Assembly (NCBI RefSeq): GCF_900155385.1
Contig: NZ_LT699745.1
Location: 1,006,946 to 1,070,945 of the forward strand
Origin: Vreelandella massiliensis
GTDB lineage: Bacteria; Pseudomonadota; Gammaproteobacteria; Pseudomonadales; Halomonadaceae
Direction: 5' to 3'
DNA length: 64,000 nucleotides
Both the position numbers and the translations under genes were made by a program. This document shows, in pieces, positions 17,196 through 27,415 of this stretch (the first letter of the stretch is position 1; the number at the start of each line of letters is the position of its first letter). The notes beneath the pieces were generated by a model. The model saw nothing but the letters and a program-made list of their open reading frames with translations, was not told the DNA's origin and did not search any database.

Positions 17196-18861
17196 CCGTG
17201 CGTGGCATCTTGCCGATGCCCGGGTTAAAGCGGTTGGTGGGGTCCAGTGAGCGATAAAACGCCGCCAGGTCTTGCTTCGCCGGATACAGATGGCCGACAT
17301 TGTGCTCGGCGGGGTACTCCGCGCCGCGCTGATCGAGAATGTTCAGCATCGCCTTCTTCAGTGCAGCGACATCGGCACCGCGGCGGAAGATGTAGTCCTG
17401 ATGGAAGACGTGGCAGAAAAAGTGGCCGTAGTAGAGCCGGTGCACAATATCCTTCGCCACGCTTTCCGGTAACTGCTCAAACCATTCGGGATCGTTGCGG
17501 GCCAGGGCGATATCCAGCGCCAGAATATCCTCCACCTCCTTGTGGTGAATGGTGCGGTAGCGCACCGCCGCGCCAGCCGCGGCAAAGCGGTGCAGCATGG
17601 CGCGTTCGGCCTCATCCGCGGTGCAGCGAAACCAGGCGTCGTGGTCGAAGCACGCATCCAAAAAGCGCTCGGTCTCCTCGACCATGTCGCCATTGACGCG
17701 AATGATCAGATGATGCTCATAGGCATCGCGCCACGCATGCAGTCGCTTGGGCAGCGGCGAGGGGAGGAGTCGCGAACATGCCTGCAGCACGTGATCGGTG
17801 ATCGGGGCTGGCAGCAGCGGCAGCTTGCGAAAGGCCGCGTCAATGCGGTTTTTGAGCCGGAACGCCGCCGGCAGCCGCTGCGTACCCAGCCATTTGATCA
17901 GCAGGAAACTGTCCTTGCCGTAGCGTTTGGCGACGTCGAACAGATCGCGATGGAGATACTCCGTGGTAATCGGTAACCGCGTGGCCTCGCTGAGGAAGCG
18001 AAAGCGAAAATCCGCGAGCGCTTGGGTGTCATTGGTACCGACGTAATAGGTGGTGACATCCTGCTCCTGTTCGAAGGTGTCCAGGCGAACGGCAAAGACC
18101 ACCACCTTGCCGGCACTGCCGGACGCGCCAGACAGCAGGCGTGGGTCGTTGTTGTAACGCGCGGGGCTCGACTTATCCACCCCGCGAATGATGTTGTGAT
18201 AATCATCATCGGAGGCCTTGCCGGCATCATGGTGCACGCTATCGGCGGGGAAGTGACCCTTTTCCACGCGCGGCAATATCTCTTCGGGCGTCTCGCCCAG
18301 ATCGATGCCCAGCTCGTTAATGAGTTCGAGTTCATCGTTTTCATTGATGCGGGCGTAGAGGGCAAGTTCGGTATACGCCGGCCCACGTCGGCACAGCGCG
18401 CCACCGGAGTTGTTGCACACACCGCCGATCACGGTGGCGCCGATCGAGGTCGAGCCGATGACCGAGTGCGGCTCGCGGCCGATGGGCGCGAGCTCCTGGC
18501 TGAGCTCGAAAAGGGTGGCACCGGGGAGGGCGACGACCTGGCGGCCTTCATCCAGCAAGTGCAGGCCTTTTAAGCGCATGGTGCTCAAAATGACGGCCGG
18601 GCGCGAATACTCGTCTTTGGGCGTCGAGCCCTCGGTCAAACCGGTGTTGGCCGCTTGCGCAATCATGATGGCGTCGTGCTGATGACACGCTTTAAGCGTC
18701 TGCCATAGCGCCAGCAACGTCTCGGGATAAACCACCGCGGCGGCCTCGCCGGATCCGGAGCGATACCCGATTTCGTGAGGCCGTTTGGCGACCGTATCGG
18801 TGACGACATTGTTCGGTCCTACCGCAGTAGAGAGCGCATCAATGAGGGAAGAAGAGGGCAT
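17182..18861 (-). CDS. dld: Quinone-dependent D-lactate dehydrogenase
   Basis: Membrane-associated FAD enzyme of 559 residues (E. coli Dld 571) oxidising D-lactate to pyruvate with electrons passed to quinone. The FAD domain shows IAQAANTGLTEGSTP and GGVCNNSGGALCRRGPAYTE; the membrane-binding domain has FHQDYIFRRG and AEHNVGHLYPAKQDL, and the end is DPTNRFNPGIGKM. It sits between lldP and glcD, giving a 2-hydroxyacid uptake and oxidation cluster. Confidence 0.95.
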   Translation of the reverse strand: MPSSSLIDALSTAVGPNNVVTDTVAKRPHEIGYRSGSGEAAAVVYPETLLALWQTLKACHQHDAIMIAQAANTGLTEGSTPKDEYSRPAVILSTMRLKGLHLLDEGRQVVALPGATLFELSQELAPIGREPHSVIGSTSIGATVIGGVCNNSGGALCRRGPAYTELALYARINENDELELINELGIDLGETPEEILPRVEKGHFPADSVHHDAGKASDDDYHNIIRGVDKSSPARYNNDPRLLSGASGSAGKVVVFAVRLDTFEQEQDVTTYYVGTNDTQALADFRFRFLSEATRLPITTEYLHRDLFDVAKRYGKDSFLLIKWLGTQRLPAAFRLKNRIDAAFRKLPLLPAPITDHVLQACSRLLPSPLPKRLHAWRDAYEHHLIIRVNGDMVEETERFLDACFDHDAWFRCTADEAERAMLHRFAAAGAAVRYRTIHHKEVEDILALDIALARNDPEWFEQLPESVAKDIVHRLYYGHFFCHVFHQDYIFRRGADVAALKKAMLNILDQRGAEYPAEHNVGHLYPAKQDLAAFYRSLDPTNRFNPGIGKMPRTAYYK

Positions 18862-19077
18862 AGCAAGCTCCTGGGTCTACCGGTCAACGCTGTATCGCAA
18901 GGGTCGTCGAGTGGGCAGAAGAAGTTGTTGAACGAAGGAAGTATGGCAAGGAATGCCGGATGAGGCGAAGAGCAGCACCCAAGGCGGTAAAGCAGGAAAG
19001 TGTCGAAAGCGATGGGTCGGCGATATGGGTGCCATTGCGCGAGTACCTGTCGCAGCATGCCTTCGGTACGGTAACGA

Positions 19078-19104
19078 CTTTCGCCGGGATTGCCCCGGCG
19101 AAAG
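19078..19104 (-). terminator. Hairpin between lldP and dld
   Basis: A perfect 11-bp stem CTTTCGCCGGG / CCCGGCGAAAG with a 5-base loop lies 18 bases past the lldP stop. There is no T run after it on the minus strand, so it may attenuate transcription or protect the lldP 3' end rather than terminate fully. Confidence 0.5.
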
Positions 19105-19121
19105 GGTTCGATAGGCGAGGT

Positions 19122-20825
19122 TTATCCGCCCAGCGCGGCGACAAGCGGATCGCTAATGCCGATGACATAGAAGCCAATCAGTGCGATCAAGCCGGCTGCG
19201 ACAAGGTAGTAGATGGTCGGCAGGATCGTTTTGCGAATAGTGGTGCCTTCGCGGCCCAGCAGGCCAACCGTTGCTGACGCGGCCACCACGTTGTGAATGG
19301 CGATCATGTTACCGGCAGCCGCACCCACGGCTTGCAGCGCCACCATAAAGGCGGTGGAGACACCGAGCTGATTGGCGACGTTGAACTGGAAGTCCGACAG
19401 CATTAGGTTGGAGACGGTGTTCGAGCCGGCGATAAAGGCCCCTAGGGCACCCACCATCGGCGCGAAGAACGGGTAGACACCGCCGACGCCTTCAGCCACG
19501 AATCGCGCCATTGCCACTGGCATGGAGACAAGGTCCGAGCCGTTAACGCCGGAGTTGATCAAGATACGCACCATCGGAATGGTGAAGATCAATACAAAGC
19601 CGGCGCCTAAAATGGTTTTTGACGAGTCGCTGAACGCCGCTTTGAGTTCGCCAAGTTTCATGCGGTGGAGTAACGCGGTCACCAATACCACGGCCAGCAG
19701 GATGCCGCCCGGTAGGTAAAGCGGCTGAATGCTACCGCCAATGCCTTCACCGAGGATGTCACTCCAGCCAAACGCAAACGAGGTGAGGGCGTTTTTCAGC
19801 GGTTCGATCACGCGCGAGGCGACCAAGAAAACCGCGAGCAGTACATACGGCAGCCAGCCCATGAAGGTGGAGATCGGCGCTTTACCGGCGATATCGTCCA
19901 TCTTGATTTCGAGCTTGCCGATCCACTCATCCGGCCAAGACGTCGACTCGGGGAAGTCCCAGGTATCTTTGGGGATCAAGAAGCCACGACGCGCGGCTGG
20001 CACGACAATAGCGAGGCCGACCATGGCGCCGATCATCGACGGGAATTCCGGCCCTAGCAGCACGCCCGCCAGCATGTAAGGCACGACGAAGGCCACACCG
20101 GCGAACAGGGCGAAGGGCGTGATCGAAAGGCCTTCTTTCCAGGAGCGGTTAGCGCCAAAGAAGCGCACCATGATGACGACCATGATCAGCGGCATCAACA
20201 CGCCCACAAGGCCGTGGATCACCGCCACTTCACCGGCGACCAGGCGGAAATACTCCATCCAGGTGTAACCGCCGGCTTCCAGCGCCTCGGTAATGCCGTT
20301 GCGGTCCAGGCCGCCAGTGACACCCACGACAATCGGCGTGCCGACCGCACCAAAGGAGACCGGGGTGGACTGAATCATCATGCCCACGACCACCGCCGCC
20401 AGCGCCGGGAAGCCCAGTGCCACCATTAGCGGTGCGGCGACAGCCGCCGGGGTGCCAAAGCCCGAAGCCCCTTCGATAAAGCAGCCAAACAGCCAGGCGA
20501 CGATAATCGCTTGCACGCGACGGTCAGGGCTGATGCCCGAAAAGCCTTTACGGATAGCCGTAATGCCGCCGGAGTGCTTAAGCGTATTCAGCAGTAAAAT
20601 GGCCCCGAAGATAATCCACAAAATGGAAACCGTCAGGATGAGCCCTTGGAACGTTGACGCCAAAACACGCGAAAACGTCATGTCCCAAGCGAGCAGGCCG
20701 ATCAGCGCTGTGACCACAAAAACAATCGGCATGGCCGTTTTAGCCGCCATCCGAAAGCCGATCAACAGCACGCCTGCCAGTACCAGCGGCACGAAAGCAA
20801 GAAGTGCAAGTGTTGTTTCATTCAT
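19122..20825 (-). CDS. lldP: L-lactate permease family transporter
   Basis: Lactate permease of 567 residues with about a dozen or more membrane helices, imported substrate probably lactate or glycolate. Landmarks are [21 protein letters not shown], given here as two joined parts [13 protein letters not shown] and TPAAVAAP, and [14 protein letters not shown], both strongly conserved in LctP. An open frame extends 44 codons upstream but lacks the family sequence; the ATG at 20825 ([11 protein letters not shown]) is chosen. It is upstream of dld and glcDEFG and preceded by a GntR-type operator. Confidence 0.93.
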   Translation of the reverse strand: MNETTLALLAFVPLVLAGVLLIGFRMAAKTAMPIVFVVTALIGLLAWDMTFSRVLASTFQGLILTVSILWIIFGAILLLNTLKHSGGITAIRKGFSGISPDRRVQAIIVAWLFGCFIEGASGFGTPAAVAAPLMVALGFPALAAVVVGMMIQSTPVSFGAVGTPIVVGVTGGLDRNGITEALEAGGYTWMEYFRLVAGEVAVIHGLVGVLMPLIMVVIMVRFFGANRSWKEGLSITPFALFAGVAFVVPYMLAGVLLGPEFPSMIGAMVGLAIVVPAARRGFLIPKDTWDFPESTSWPDEWIGKLEIKMDDIAGKAPISTFMGWLPYVLLAVFLVASRVIEPLKNALTSFAFGWSDILGEGIGGSIQPLYLPGGILLAVVLVTALLHRMKLGELKAAFSDSSKTILGAGFVLIFTIPMVRILINSGVNGSDLVSMPVAMARFVAEGVGGVYPFFAPMVGALGAFIAGSNTVSNLMLSDFQFNVANQLGVSTAFMVALQAVGAAAGNMIAIHNVVAASATVGLLGREGTTIRKTILPTIYYLVAAGLIALIGFYVIGISDPLVAALGG

Positions 20826-21188
20826 GGGAGGAACTTCCCCTGGTGATTGATGATGTGCTCCAGAAAGACCTTTGGCCGCCAAGGCGGCACGAATGTCGCA
20901 GCGAAAGATACGGAGTCGTTGTGGGATTGACCACTGTTGGAAAATTGGTCTTACCAAAACATAGGCAGAAAAAATCGCGGCGTCTGCAAGTGAAACTGCG
21001 CTAATAAATTGTTTCTTAAAAGTATTCGGTCAGTCACGGAAAATGATAGTGAGCGAACCCGTTAGACTAATAGATAAGCTTGGGTCATCGCGCTACACAG
21101 CGAGCGGGCCAAGGTATACGCGGCACTTGCTAACCCTGCCAACTGCGGCCATGGTAATGCCGTCACTGACAAGAGCGATAAGGATACC
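20826..21188. other. Intergenic region between lldP and the GST gene
   Basis: About 360 bases separating divergent genes. It contains the operator at 20943-20958; otherwise I see no coding frame, repeat or clear promoter. Confidence 0.5.
20943..20958 (-). promoter_or_regulatory. LldR/PdhR/GlcC-type operator upstream of lldP
   Basis: AATTGGTCTTACCAAA has the inverted half-sites TTGGT and ACCAA separated by three bases, the pattern bound by FCD-type GntR regulators such as PdhR and LldR. It lies about 120 bases upstream of the lldP start. No regulator gene of this family is in the window. Confidence 0.6.
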
Positions 21189-21191
21189 GTG

Positions 21192-21893
21192 ATGACCCGT
21201 ACTCTCTACGATTTGTATGGCCGCGACGAGCGGTTGCGTTTTTCCCCTTACTGCTGGCGCGTACGTATGGCGCTGGCGCACAAGGGCCTGGATGTCACGC
21301 TGAAGCCCTGGCGTTTCAGCCAAAAAGAGGCGCTCGCCTTTGCCCATCACGACCAAGTGCCGGTGCTGTGCGACGGCGATAAGGTGGTGACCGACAGTTT
21401 CGCGATCATGCGTTACCTGGATGACGCCTATCCCGAAGTGCCGGTTTTGGGTGAGGGCGTGAGCTATCAACGGGCGCTATTTTTTAAGCATTTTGTCGAG
21501 CGTAGTGTCGCGCCTTCGCTATTTCGCATCGTGGTGCTGGATTTGCTCGCCGCGATTCATCCCGGTGATCGCGACTATTTTCGTGAAACCCGTGAAGCCC
21601 GCTTTGGCTGCACGCTGGAGGAGTTTCATCAGCCCGAACAGGGGCGCGAGGCGCTGCAGAAAACCTTGGCTCCGGTGCGCGGTGTGCTGCGCGAAACGCC
21701 TTTTCTTGATGGCGAGACACCCAGCGGCGCCGATTACCTGCTATTTGGCAGCATGATGTGGGCGTACTGCGTCTCCAAAGAGACCCTGGTGCCGCCAGAC
21801 GATGAGGTCGCGCACTGGTTTGAGCGCATGTTGGCGCAGCACAATGGGCTCGCTGCGAACGCTTTCACCGTGCGGGACTTGCCGGCAGAGTAA
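21192..21893 (+). CDS. Glutathione S-transferase family protein
   Basis: Protein of about 233 residues with a thioredoxin-like N-terminal domain (RTLYDLYGRDERLRFSPYCWRVRMALAHKGL in overlapping halves; the SPYCWR segment is the likely glutathione-activating site) and VPVLCDGDKVVTDSFAIMRYLDD, the glutathione-binding cis-Pro and Ser region. A helical C-terminal domain follows. It resembles the beta-etherase-like branch; its substrate is unknown. The ATG at 21192 directly follows a GTG at 21189, and either could start. It appears monocistronic. Confidence 0.85.
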   Translation: MTRTLYDLYGRDERLRFSPYCWRVRMALAHKGLDVTLKPWRFSQKEALAFAHHDQVPVLCDGDKVVTDSFAIMRYLDDAYPEVPVLGEGVSYQRALFFKHFVERSVAPSLFRIVVLDLLAAIHPGDRDYFRETREARFGCTLEEFHQPEQGREALQKTLAPVRGVLRETPFLDGETPSGADYLLFGSMMWAYCVSKETLVPPDDEVAHWFERMLAQHNGLAANAFTVRDLPAE

Positions 21894-22054
21894 GCGATGA
21901 GAAAAATCATGTTGCACTGCACAATAAGCCCTGCTAGCTTTCGGGTGAATAGAGGTCAGTGCCGTTGAAAGCGGCTAAGGCCTCTTAATACCGTTAGCAG
22001 CCGCTGCTGCTAACGTCATTAACTTGGCCCGACTGCAAAAGCAGGAGAAATATC

Positions 22055-22447
22055 ATGACAAAAGCCGCTGAAAAGACGTCCCAAGAGCTCAATACCATAT
22101 TTGTTAACCCCATGCGCAGCTATGCCACCGCCGCGCTTGATTACTACGATCAGGTAGTGGGCGCGCAGATCGATGCTGCACGTGCGTACTCCGATATGTC
22201 GGTAGCACAGATGCGCACCTGGCTGGATGTCAATGACGCCGACAGCTTGAAAAAAGCGGTGGATCGCCAGCAAAAAACTGCCAGCGACATGCTTGAGCGC
22301 TTTAAAGGCGATGCAGAAAAACTCACCACCCTGGGGCAAACGTTCATGCAGGAGAGCCAAAAAATGGCCGAGCAGAACATGCAAAACGCCACCGACGCGA
22401 CACAGAAAGCCGCTAACGAAGTGACGCAAAAAATTGTCAAACAGTAA
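22055..22447 (+). CDS. Phasin family protein
   Basis: Helical protein of 130 residues with the phasin pattern: amphipathic helices rich in Ala, Gln, Lys and Asp, without membrane segments or cysteines. Segments such as SYATAALDYYDQVVGAQID and MLERFKGDAEKLTTLGQTF match the PhaP/phasin_2 style. Phasins coat polyhydroxyalkanoate granules, so the organism probably stores PHA, although no pha synthesis gene is in the window. AGGAG lies seven bases before the ATG, and a terminator follows, so it is a single-gene unit. Confidence 0.85.
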   Translation: MTKAAEKTSQELNTIFVNPMRSYATAALDYYDQVVGAQIDAARAYSDMSVAQMRTWLDVNDADSLKKAVDRQQKTASDMLERFKGDAEKLTTLGQTFMQESQKMAEQNMQNATDATQKAANEVTQKIVKQ

Positions 22448-22467
22448 GCGACTTCGCGAGTCCCTTG

Positions 22468-22499
22468 ACGCCACGGCAACCGCCGTGGCGTTGTTGTTT
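22468..22499 (+). terminator. Terminator after the phasin gene
   Basis: The perfect 10-bp stem ACGCCACGGC / GCCGTGGCGT with loop AACC is followed by TGTTGTTT, an interrupted T tract, 20 bases past the phasin stop. Confidence 0.8.
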
Positions 22500-22613
22500 C
22501 AGGCGTATGGATTTTGGCGCACACAAATATCCTACCTCTGACTGTCATGTAACGCGCCGTATACTGTTAAGCTGTTAAGACCGTTACGTTTACTTGTCTG
22601 GCCTGGGAGCACT

Positions 22614-24095
22614 ATGAACGCACTGCACTACTCTTCCATTCGTCGTACGAAAATTGTGGCCACCCTTGGCCCCGCCAGCGACCGCGAGGGCGTACTCGAA
22701 GCGATGCTGGCGGCCGGGGTCGATGTGGTGCGTCTTAACTTCTCCCACGGCACGGCCGAAGACCATCGCCGGCGCTTGAACGCCGTGCGCGAAACCGCCG
22801 CCAAGCTCGGGCGTAGCGTTGCCGCGCTGGGGGATTTGCAAGGCCCTAAAATTCGCATTGCCCGTTTTAAAGAGGGCGCGGTAACCCTCAAGGAAGGGCA
22901 AGCGTTTATTTTGGATATGACGATGGATGCCGAAGCCGGCGATGCCGAACACGTGGGGTGCGACTATAAAACGCTCGCCAATGACGTCGTGGCGGGCGAC
23001 CGCCTGCTGCTCGACGATGGCCGCGTGGTACTCGATGTCACCGGCGTTGAAGGGCAGCAGGTACACACCAAGGTGGAGGTGGGGGGCAAGCTCTCCAACA
23101 ACAAAGGCATCAATAAGCAGGGCGGCGGCCTCTCGGCGCCGGCACTGACCGAAAAAGATAAAGCCGATTTGAACACCGCCGTCGATATTGGCGTGGATTA
23201 TCTGGCAATCTCCTTCCCGCGTAACGCCGAGGATATGTGGGAAGCGCGGCGCCTGCTGGGTGATGCCGGCAAAGAGATCGGGTTAGTGGCCAAAATCGAG
23301 CGCGCCGAAGCGGTGGCCGATGAGGCGACCATGGATGCGATTATCGAAGCCTCGCAGGCGGTGATGGTCGCCCGCGGCGATCTTGGCGTGGAGATTGGCG
23401 ATGCCAAGCTCGTCGGCGTGCAGAAGCGTCTGATCAAGCGCGCACGCACGCTCAATCGCGCTGTGATTACCGCCACCCAGATGATGGAGAGCATGATTAC
23501 CGCGCCACTCCCCACTCGGGCAGAAGTGTTCGACGTGGCCAACGCCGTGCTCGACAGCACCGACGCGGTGATGCTCTCCGCTGAGACGGCCGCGGGGGAG
23601 TACCCGGTGGAAACGGTGGAGGCGATGGCGCGTATCTGCCTGGGCGCCGAGCGCGAAAAAGTCGCCCAGGAGTCCGGTCATCGCATCCATGAAGGTTTTA
23701 CCCGTCCCGATGAAACCATCGCGCTCTCGGCGATGTACGCCGCGAATCACATGGAGGGCGTGGCCGCTATCGCGTGCATGACCGCTTCCGGCTACACGCC
23801 GCTTATCGCCTCGCGCATTCGCTCGGGTTTGCCCATCGTGGGGTTGGCGCATAACCCCATCGCTCAGCGCCGCATGGCACTCTACCGGGGCGTGGTCTCG
23901 CTGCCGTTTGACACCTCCGACCTCACGGCGACCGAGCTTAACGACTGTGCGCTGGCGCTGCTCGTGGAGCGGGGTATCGTCGCGCCGGGGGATCACGTGA
24001 TGCTCACCCGTGGTGATCACATGAACGCCCACGGCGGCACCAATACCATGAAGATAATGACGATTACCGAAAAGCACGCAAGCCGTGTCGCGTAA
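22614..24095 (+). CDS. pyk: Pyruvate kinase
   Basis: Glycolytic enzyme of 493 residues converting phosphoenolpyruvate and ADP to pyruvate and ATP. Family motifs: [28 protein letters not shown], the catalytic-loop [22 protein letters not shown] and the signature [20 protein letters not shown]; the C-terminal domain carries the allosteric site. A plausible -10 (TATACT at 22560) lies about 50 bases upstream. The gene ends shortly before modA but the two are functionally unrelated. Confidence 0.96.
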   Translation: MNALHYSSIRRTKIVATLGPASDREGVLEAMLAAGVDVVRLNFSHGTAEDHRRRLNAVRETAAKLGRSVAALGDLQGPKIRIARFKEGAVTLKEGQAFILDMTMDAEAGDAEHVGCDYKTLANDVVAGDRLLLDDGRVVLDVTGVEGQQVHTKVEVGGKLSNNKGINKQGGGLSAPALTEKDKADLNTAVDIGVDYLAISFPRNAEDMWEARRLLGDAGKEIGLVAKIERAEAVADEATMDAIIEASQAVMVARGDLGVEIGDAKLVGVQKRLIKRARTLNRAVITATQMMESMITAPLPTRAEVFDVANAVLDSTDAVMLSAETAAGEYPVETVEAMARICLGAEREKVAQESGHRIHEGFTRPDETIALSAMYAANHMEGVAAIACMTASGYTPLIASRIRSGLPIVGLAHNPIAQRRMALYRGVVSLPFDTSDLTATELNDCALALLVERGIVAPGDHVMLTRGDHMNAHGGTNTMKIMTITEKHASRVA

Positions 24096-24117
24096 CCGCG
24101 CCACCAGGGAGTCAGGC

Positions 24118-24906
24118 ATGCGCATACTGCGCTGGCTAGGCGCGTTCGCGCTAAGCACCGTATTAATGAGCAAGGCGCTCGCCTCCGCGCCGGTGGTGGC
24201 GGCGGCGTCGAGTTTGCAGTTTGCATTGACCGAGGCCGCCCAGCAGTTTGAGCAAGAGACCGGTGAGCGCCTCCGGCTTAACTTTGGTTCATCGGGTAAC
24301 TTGCAACGCCAAATTACTCAGGGCGCGCCCTTTGAGCTGTTTCTGTCCGCCGACGAGGCGAATGTGCTCGCGCTCGCCGCCGAACAGGGTGTCGTCGCCG
24401 GTAAGGGCGTGATTTATGCCACCGGACGGTTGGTATGGCTGCAGCCGCAAGGCGCTGGCCCGCTGCCGAGTGAAGACGCGCCGTTAGCGGCGGTAAAAGC
24501 CGCGATTGCCGCGCACGCCTCGGGTGAGCGCCAGCGTATCGCCCTGGCCAACCCCGAGCATGCGCCCTATGGCATAGCCGCCAAGCAAGCGCTGGCGCGC
24601 GCCAACCTGTGGCAAGCGACGGCGCCGCTACGGGTGCTGGGGGAGAATGTCTCCCAGGCGGCACAGTTTGCGCTCTCAGCGGATACCCGGGGCGGGCTAG
24701 TGGCGTATTCACTCGCGTTAGCGCCGGGGCTTGCCGAGCGCAGCGAGTACGTACTCATTCCCGCAAGCTGGCACGCGCCACTCAATCAGCGCATGGTGCT
24801 GACACACAGCGCCGGCGAAACGGCCACCGCCTTTTACCACTGGTTGCAGGGTGACAAGGGGCGTGCCATTTTGCGCGACTATGGTTTTGATGTACCCGGG
24901 TTTTAA
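24118..24906 (+). CDS. modA: Molybdate ABC transporter substrate-binding protein
   Basis: Periplasmic molybdate/tungstate-binding protein of about 262 residues. A signal peptide (about residues 1-23, ending in ALA-SA) precedes VVAAASSLQFALTEAAQQFE and LNFGSSGNLQRQITQGAPFELFLSADE, where ASSL and SSG provide oxyanion ligands in ModA. An open frame extends to 24085, but AGGGAG precedes the ATG at 24118. First gene of modABC; supplies molybdenum for molybdoenzymes. Confidence 0.93.
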   Translation: MRILRWLGAFALSTVLMSKALASAPVVAAASSLQFALTEAAQQFEQETGERLRLNFGSSGNLQRQITQGAPFELFLSADEANVLALAAEQGVVAGKGVIYATGRLVWLQPQGAGPLPSEDAPLAAVKAAIAAHASGERQRIALANPEHAPYGIAAKQALARANLWQATAPLRVLGENVSQAAQFALSADTRGGLVAYSLALAPGLAERSEYVLIPASWHAPLNQRMVLTHSAGETATAFYHWLQGDKGRAILRDYGFDVPGF

Positions 24907-24933
24907 TCTATCGAGCTTTAACGTACCGGAGCC

Positions 24934-25614
24934 GTGACAGCACTCATGGATTGGGCAGCGCTTTGGGTTTCATTGCGCCTGGCGACGTTGACCTGTTTGG
25001 TTCTACTGCCGTTGGGCATCTGGGTAGGGCGCACGCTTGCCTATGCCCGTTTTCGCGGCAAAGGGCTTTGCGAGGCGCTGGTCGCGCTGCCGCTGGTGCT
25101 GCCGCCCACGGTGCTGGGCTTTTATCTCTTGATCAGCTTTAGCCGCGATGCCCCGGTCGGCGCTGTCTGGGCCGAGCTGACCGGCAGCGGGCTGAATTTT
25201 ACCTTTAGCGGCATTTTAATTGCCTCGTTGATCGCCAATATCCCCTTCGCCGTGCAGCCTATTCAGCGCGCGTTTGAAAGTGTGCCCCGTAACCTGCGTG
25301 AAGCGGCGTGGTGCAGTGGGCTGGGCCCGTGGCAGACGCTTTGGCGCATTGAGCTGCCGCTGGTGTGGCCGGGGCTGCTCTCGGCGTTTGCGCTCACCTT
25401 TGCCCATACGTTGGGCGAGTTTGGCGTGATCCTGATGGTAGGGGGCTCGATTGACGGCGAAACCCGCACCCTGGCCATTGCCATTTACGATCGCATGCAG
25501 GCGTTCGATGAACAGGGCGCGGCGCTGATGTCGGCGGCGCTGCTGGCGGTGTCGTTTATCAACCTGGGCATCGTGTATGGGCTGGCCGGTCGCCGGCGGG
25601 GGGCACATGGCTGA
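24934..25614 (+). CDS. modB: Molybdate ABC transporter permease
   Basis: Inner-membrane permease of 226 residues with about five or six helices. The EAA loop contacting the ATPase is visible as [20 protein letters not shown], and [15 protein letters not shown] is typical of ModB. The start could be GTG at 24934 or ATG at 24946; neither has a well-placed ribosome site. Its stop overlaps the modC ATG by eight bases, indicating coupled translation. Confidence 0.93.
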   Translation: MTALMDWAALWVSLRLATLTCLVLLPLGIWVGRTLAYARFRGKGLCEALVALPLVLPPTVLGFYLLISFSRDAPVGAVWAELTGSGLNFTFSGILIASLIANIPFAVQPIQRAFESVPRNLREAAWCSGLGPWQTLWRIELPLVWPGLLSAFALTFAHTLGEFGVILMVGGSIDGETRTLAIAIYDRMQAFDEQGAALMSAALLAVSFINLGIVYGLAGRRRGAHG

Positions 25615-26753
25615 TTTGCGCGTTGAGCTCGCCCAACGCGGGCCGATTCCGCTGGCCGCGGACTTTACCTGTCGCCGTGGCGAGCTGCTGGCGCTGGTGG
25701 GCCCTTCCGGCAGTGGCAAAACCACGCTTTTACGCGCCATCGCGGGGCTCTATCAACCCGCGCAGGGGCGTATTCGTTGTGGCGAAACCGCGTGGTTTGA
25801 CGCCGAACGTAAGCACTCGCTTTCGCCGCAAAAGCGCCGCGTGGGCATTGTGTTTCAGGACTACGCGCTATTTCCGCACCTGACGGCGCTGGAGAATATC
25901 GCGCTCCCCCTGCGCCATCTTCCTAAGCCGACGCGGCGCGACCGCGCCGAGCAGTGGCTTTCGCGGGTGCGCCTAGAAGGGCTTGGGCAGCGCTACCCCG
26001 ATGCGCTCTCCGGTGGCCAGCGCCAACGCGTGGCGCTGGCGGCTCTCCGGTGGCCAGCGCCAACGCGTGGCGCTGGCGCGTGCCCTGGCGCGCGACCCCC
26101 AGGTGCTGCTGCTGGATGAGCCGTTCTCCGCGGTGGATCAAGTCACTCGTCGGCGCCTGCAGCGCGAGCTGGCGGTGCTGCGCCAGCAAATCGCCATTCC
26201 CATTGTGCTGGTCACCCACGACCTGGAAGAAGCCACGGCGCTCGCCGACCAAATTTGCGTGCTGCATAACGGCGAAAGCCTGCAACAAGACCGGCCGGAA
26301 CGGCTCTTTCGCCAACCCGCCACGCCGGCGGTGGCCCGCCTTCTGGACCGGCATAACCTGTTTAACGCCAGCGTCGTCGCAAGCGGCGGGCAGCGCTATT
26401 TGCAGTGGGGGCGTTTTCAGCTTGAAGTGGCCGAAAGGCTTGACGACCTAGCCGTCGGTGAGCCAGTCACCTGGTACCTGCCCCCGTCGGATATCGTCCT
26501 GCACCGGCGCGATCGCCCCTCTAAAGGCGAGCGCGAAAACCCAATTCCCGCGCTGGTCAGTGAAGTGGTGGCGCTGGGAGGGATAACGTCGGTGACGCTG
26601 CGCGTGGCGCACGGCGATATGCTACGTTTTGATATGGCCACTCACGCCGCCCGACGTAATCATCTCGCGCCCGGCGCCATGGTGACGGTATCGCTACTCG
26701 CGGCCGGAATTCATATCATGCAAGGAACCCACGCCCTGCCGCGTGCCGATTAA
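25607..26753 (+). pseudogene. modC: Molybdate ABC transporter ATPase, disrupted by a 37-bp tandem duplication
   Basis: ATPase of the ModABC importer. The N-terminal part has Walker A GPSGSGKT (residues 32-39), the Q-loop [10 protein letters not shown] and the ABC signature LSGGQ (134-138). Immediately after it a 37-base segment is repeated in tandem (26005-26041 and 26042-26078), shifting the frame so translation stops at 26119 after 170 residues. The remainder, open from 25983, holds [12 protein letters not shown], the H-loop VTHDLEEA and a C-terminal TOBE/MOP molybdate-binding domain. Removing one copy gives a normal protein of 369 residues (E. coli ModC 352). If real, molybdate uptake by this system is lost. 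Confidence 0.9.
26005..26078. repeat. 37-bp perfect tandem duplication inside modC
   Basis: Two adjacent identical 37-base copies span 26005-26041 and 26042-26078. Each copy contains a perfect 10-bp inverted repeat, GCCAGCGCCA / TGGCGCTGGC, around ACGCG, a hairpin that could promote slippage or mis-assembly. Confidence 0.97.
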
Positions 26754-26768
26754 AAGAGGGAATTAGCC

Positions 26769-27299
26769 ATGAACACAACGCGTCGCGCGCTACTCACCGC
26801 TTCGCTGGCACTTCCGCTGGTGGCGCTAGTGCCTTTCGCTTGGGTGAACAAGGCGCTCAGCAGTGAAGAGGAAACACCGCCTTTAAAGCGGGTTTCGCTT
26901 GCCGTTCACAGCGCGCAAGGCCCCCACCGGCTGAGCGTGGAGGTAGCGCAAACCCATGCGCAGCGGCAAAAGGGCTTGATGGGCCGCGCCGTGCTGCACG
27001 CCGATCACGGCATGCTGTTTACCTATGAGCACGAACAGTCCGCCTATCATGGGTTTTGGATGTATCGCACGCTGATTCCGCTGGATATCGCCTTTATCGA
27101 CGGCGAGGGTGTCATTGTGGCGATCAAGACGATGCTACCCTGTGAATCCTCTTCGCCCAGCGCCTGCCGCTCCTATGCCCCAGGCAAGCCCTACCGCGCC
27201 GCCCTTGAAGTTAACGCCGGTTACTTTGCAAAGCGCGGCATCGCGGAGGGCGACTGCGTAACGCTGCCCGGCGTCGCGGGGGCTTGTCGTTCGTCGTAG
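26769..27299 (+). CDS. DUF192 family exported protein
   Basis: Protein of 176 residues with an N-terminal signal sequence (RRALLTASLALPLVALVPFAW, hydrophobic with a twin Arg near the start) followed by a DUF192 domain: QRQKGLMGRAVLHADHGMLF, GFWMYRTLIPLDIAFID and ALEVNAGYFAKRGIAEGD are the conserved segments. The biochemical role of DUF192 is unknown; it is usually periplasmic or lipoprotein-like. It begins 15 bases after modC and may be read through from it. Confidence 0.88.
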   Translation: MNTTRRALLTASLALPLVALVPFAWVNKALSSEEETPPLKRVSLAVHSAQGPHRLSVEVAQTHAQRQKGLMGRAVLHADHGMLFTYEHEQSAYHGFWMYRTLIPLDIAFIDGEGVIVAIKTMLPCESSSPSACRSYAPGKPYRAALEVNAGYFAKRGIAEGDCVTLPGVAGACRSS

Positions 27300-27415
27300 C
27301 GTTCGCAACGCACATCTTTCTTTAACGGTCGCGACGCGCCTAGAATGGAGCGCCGAGCTTTTTGGGCTCGCTTGGCTTAGGCCATCAAAAAAATGATAAC
27401 GCAATAGGACTTGTT

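Noticed and set aside
26005..26078. Reading the modC duplication as a functional doubled ABC signature
   Set aside because: 37 is not a multiple of three, so the second copy is read in a wrong frame and no doubled motif is made.
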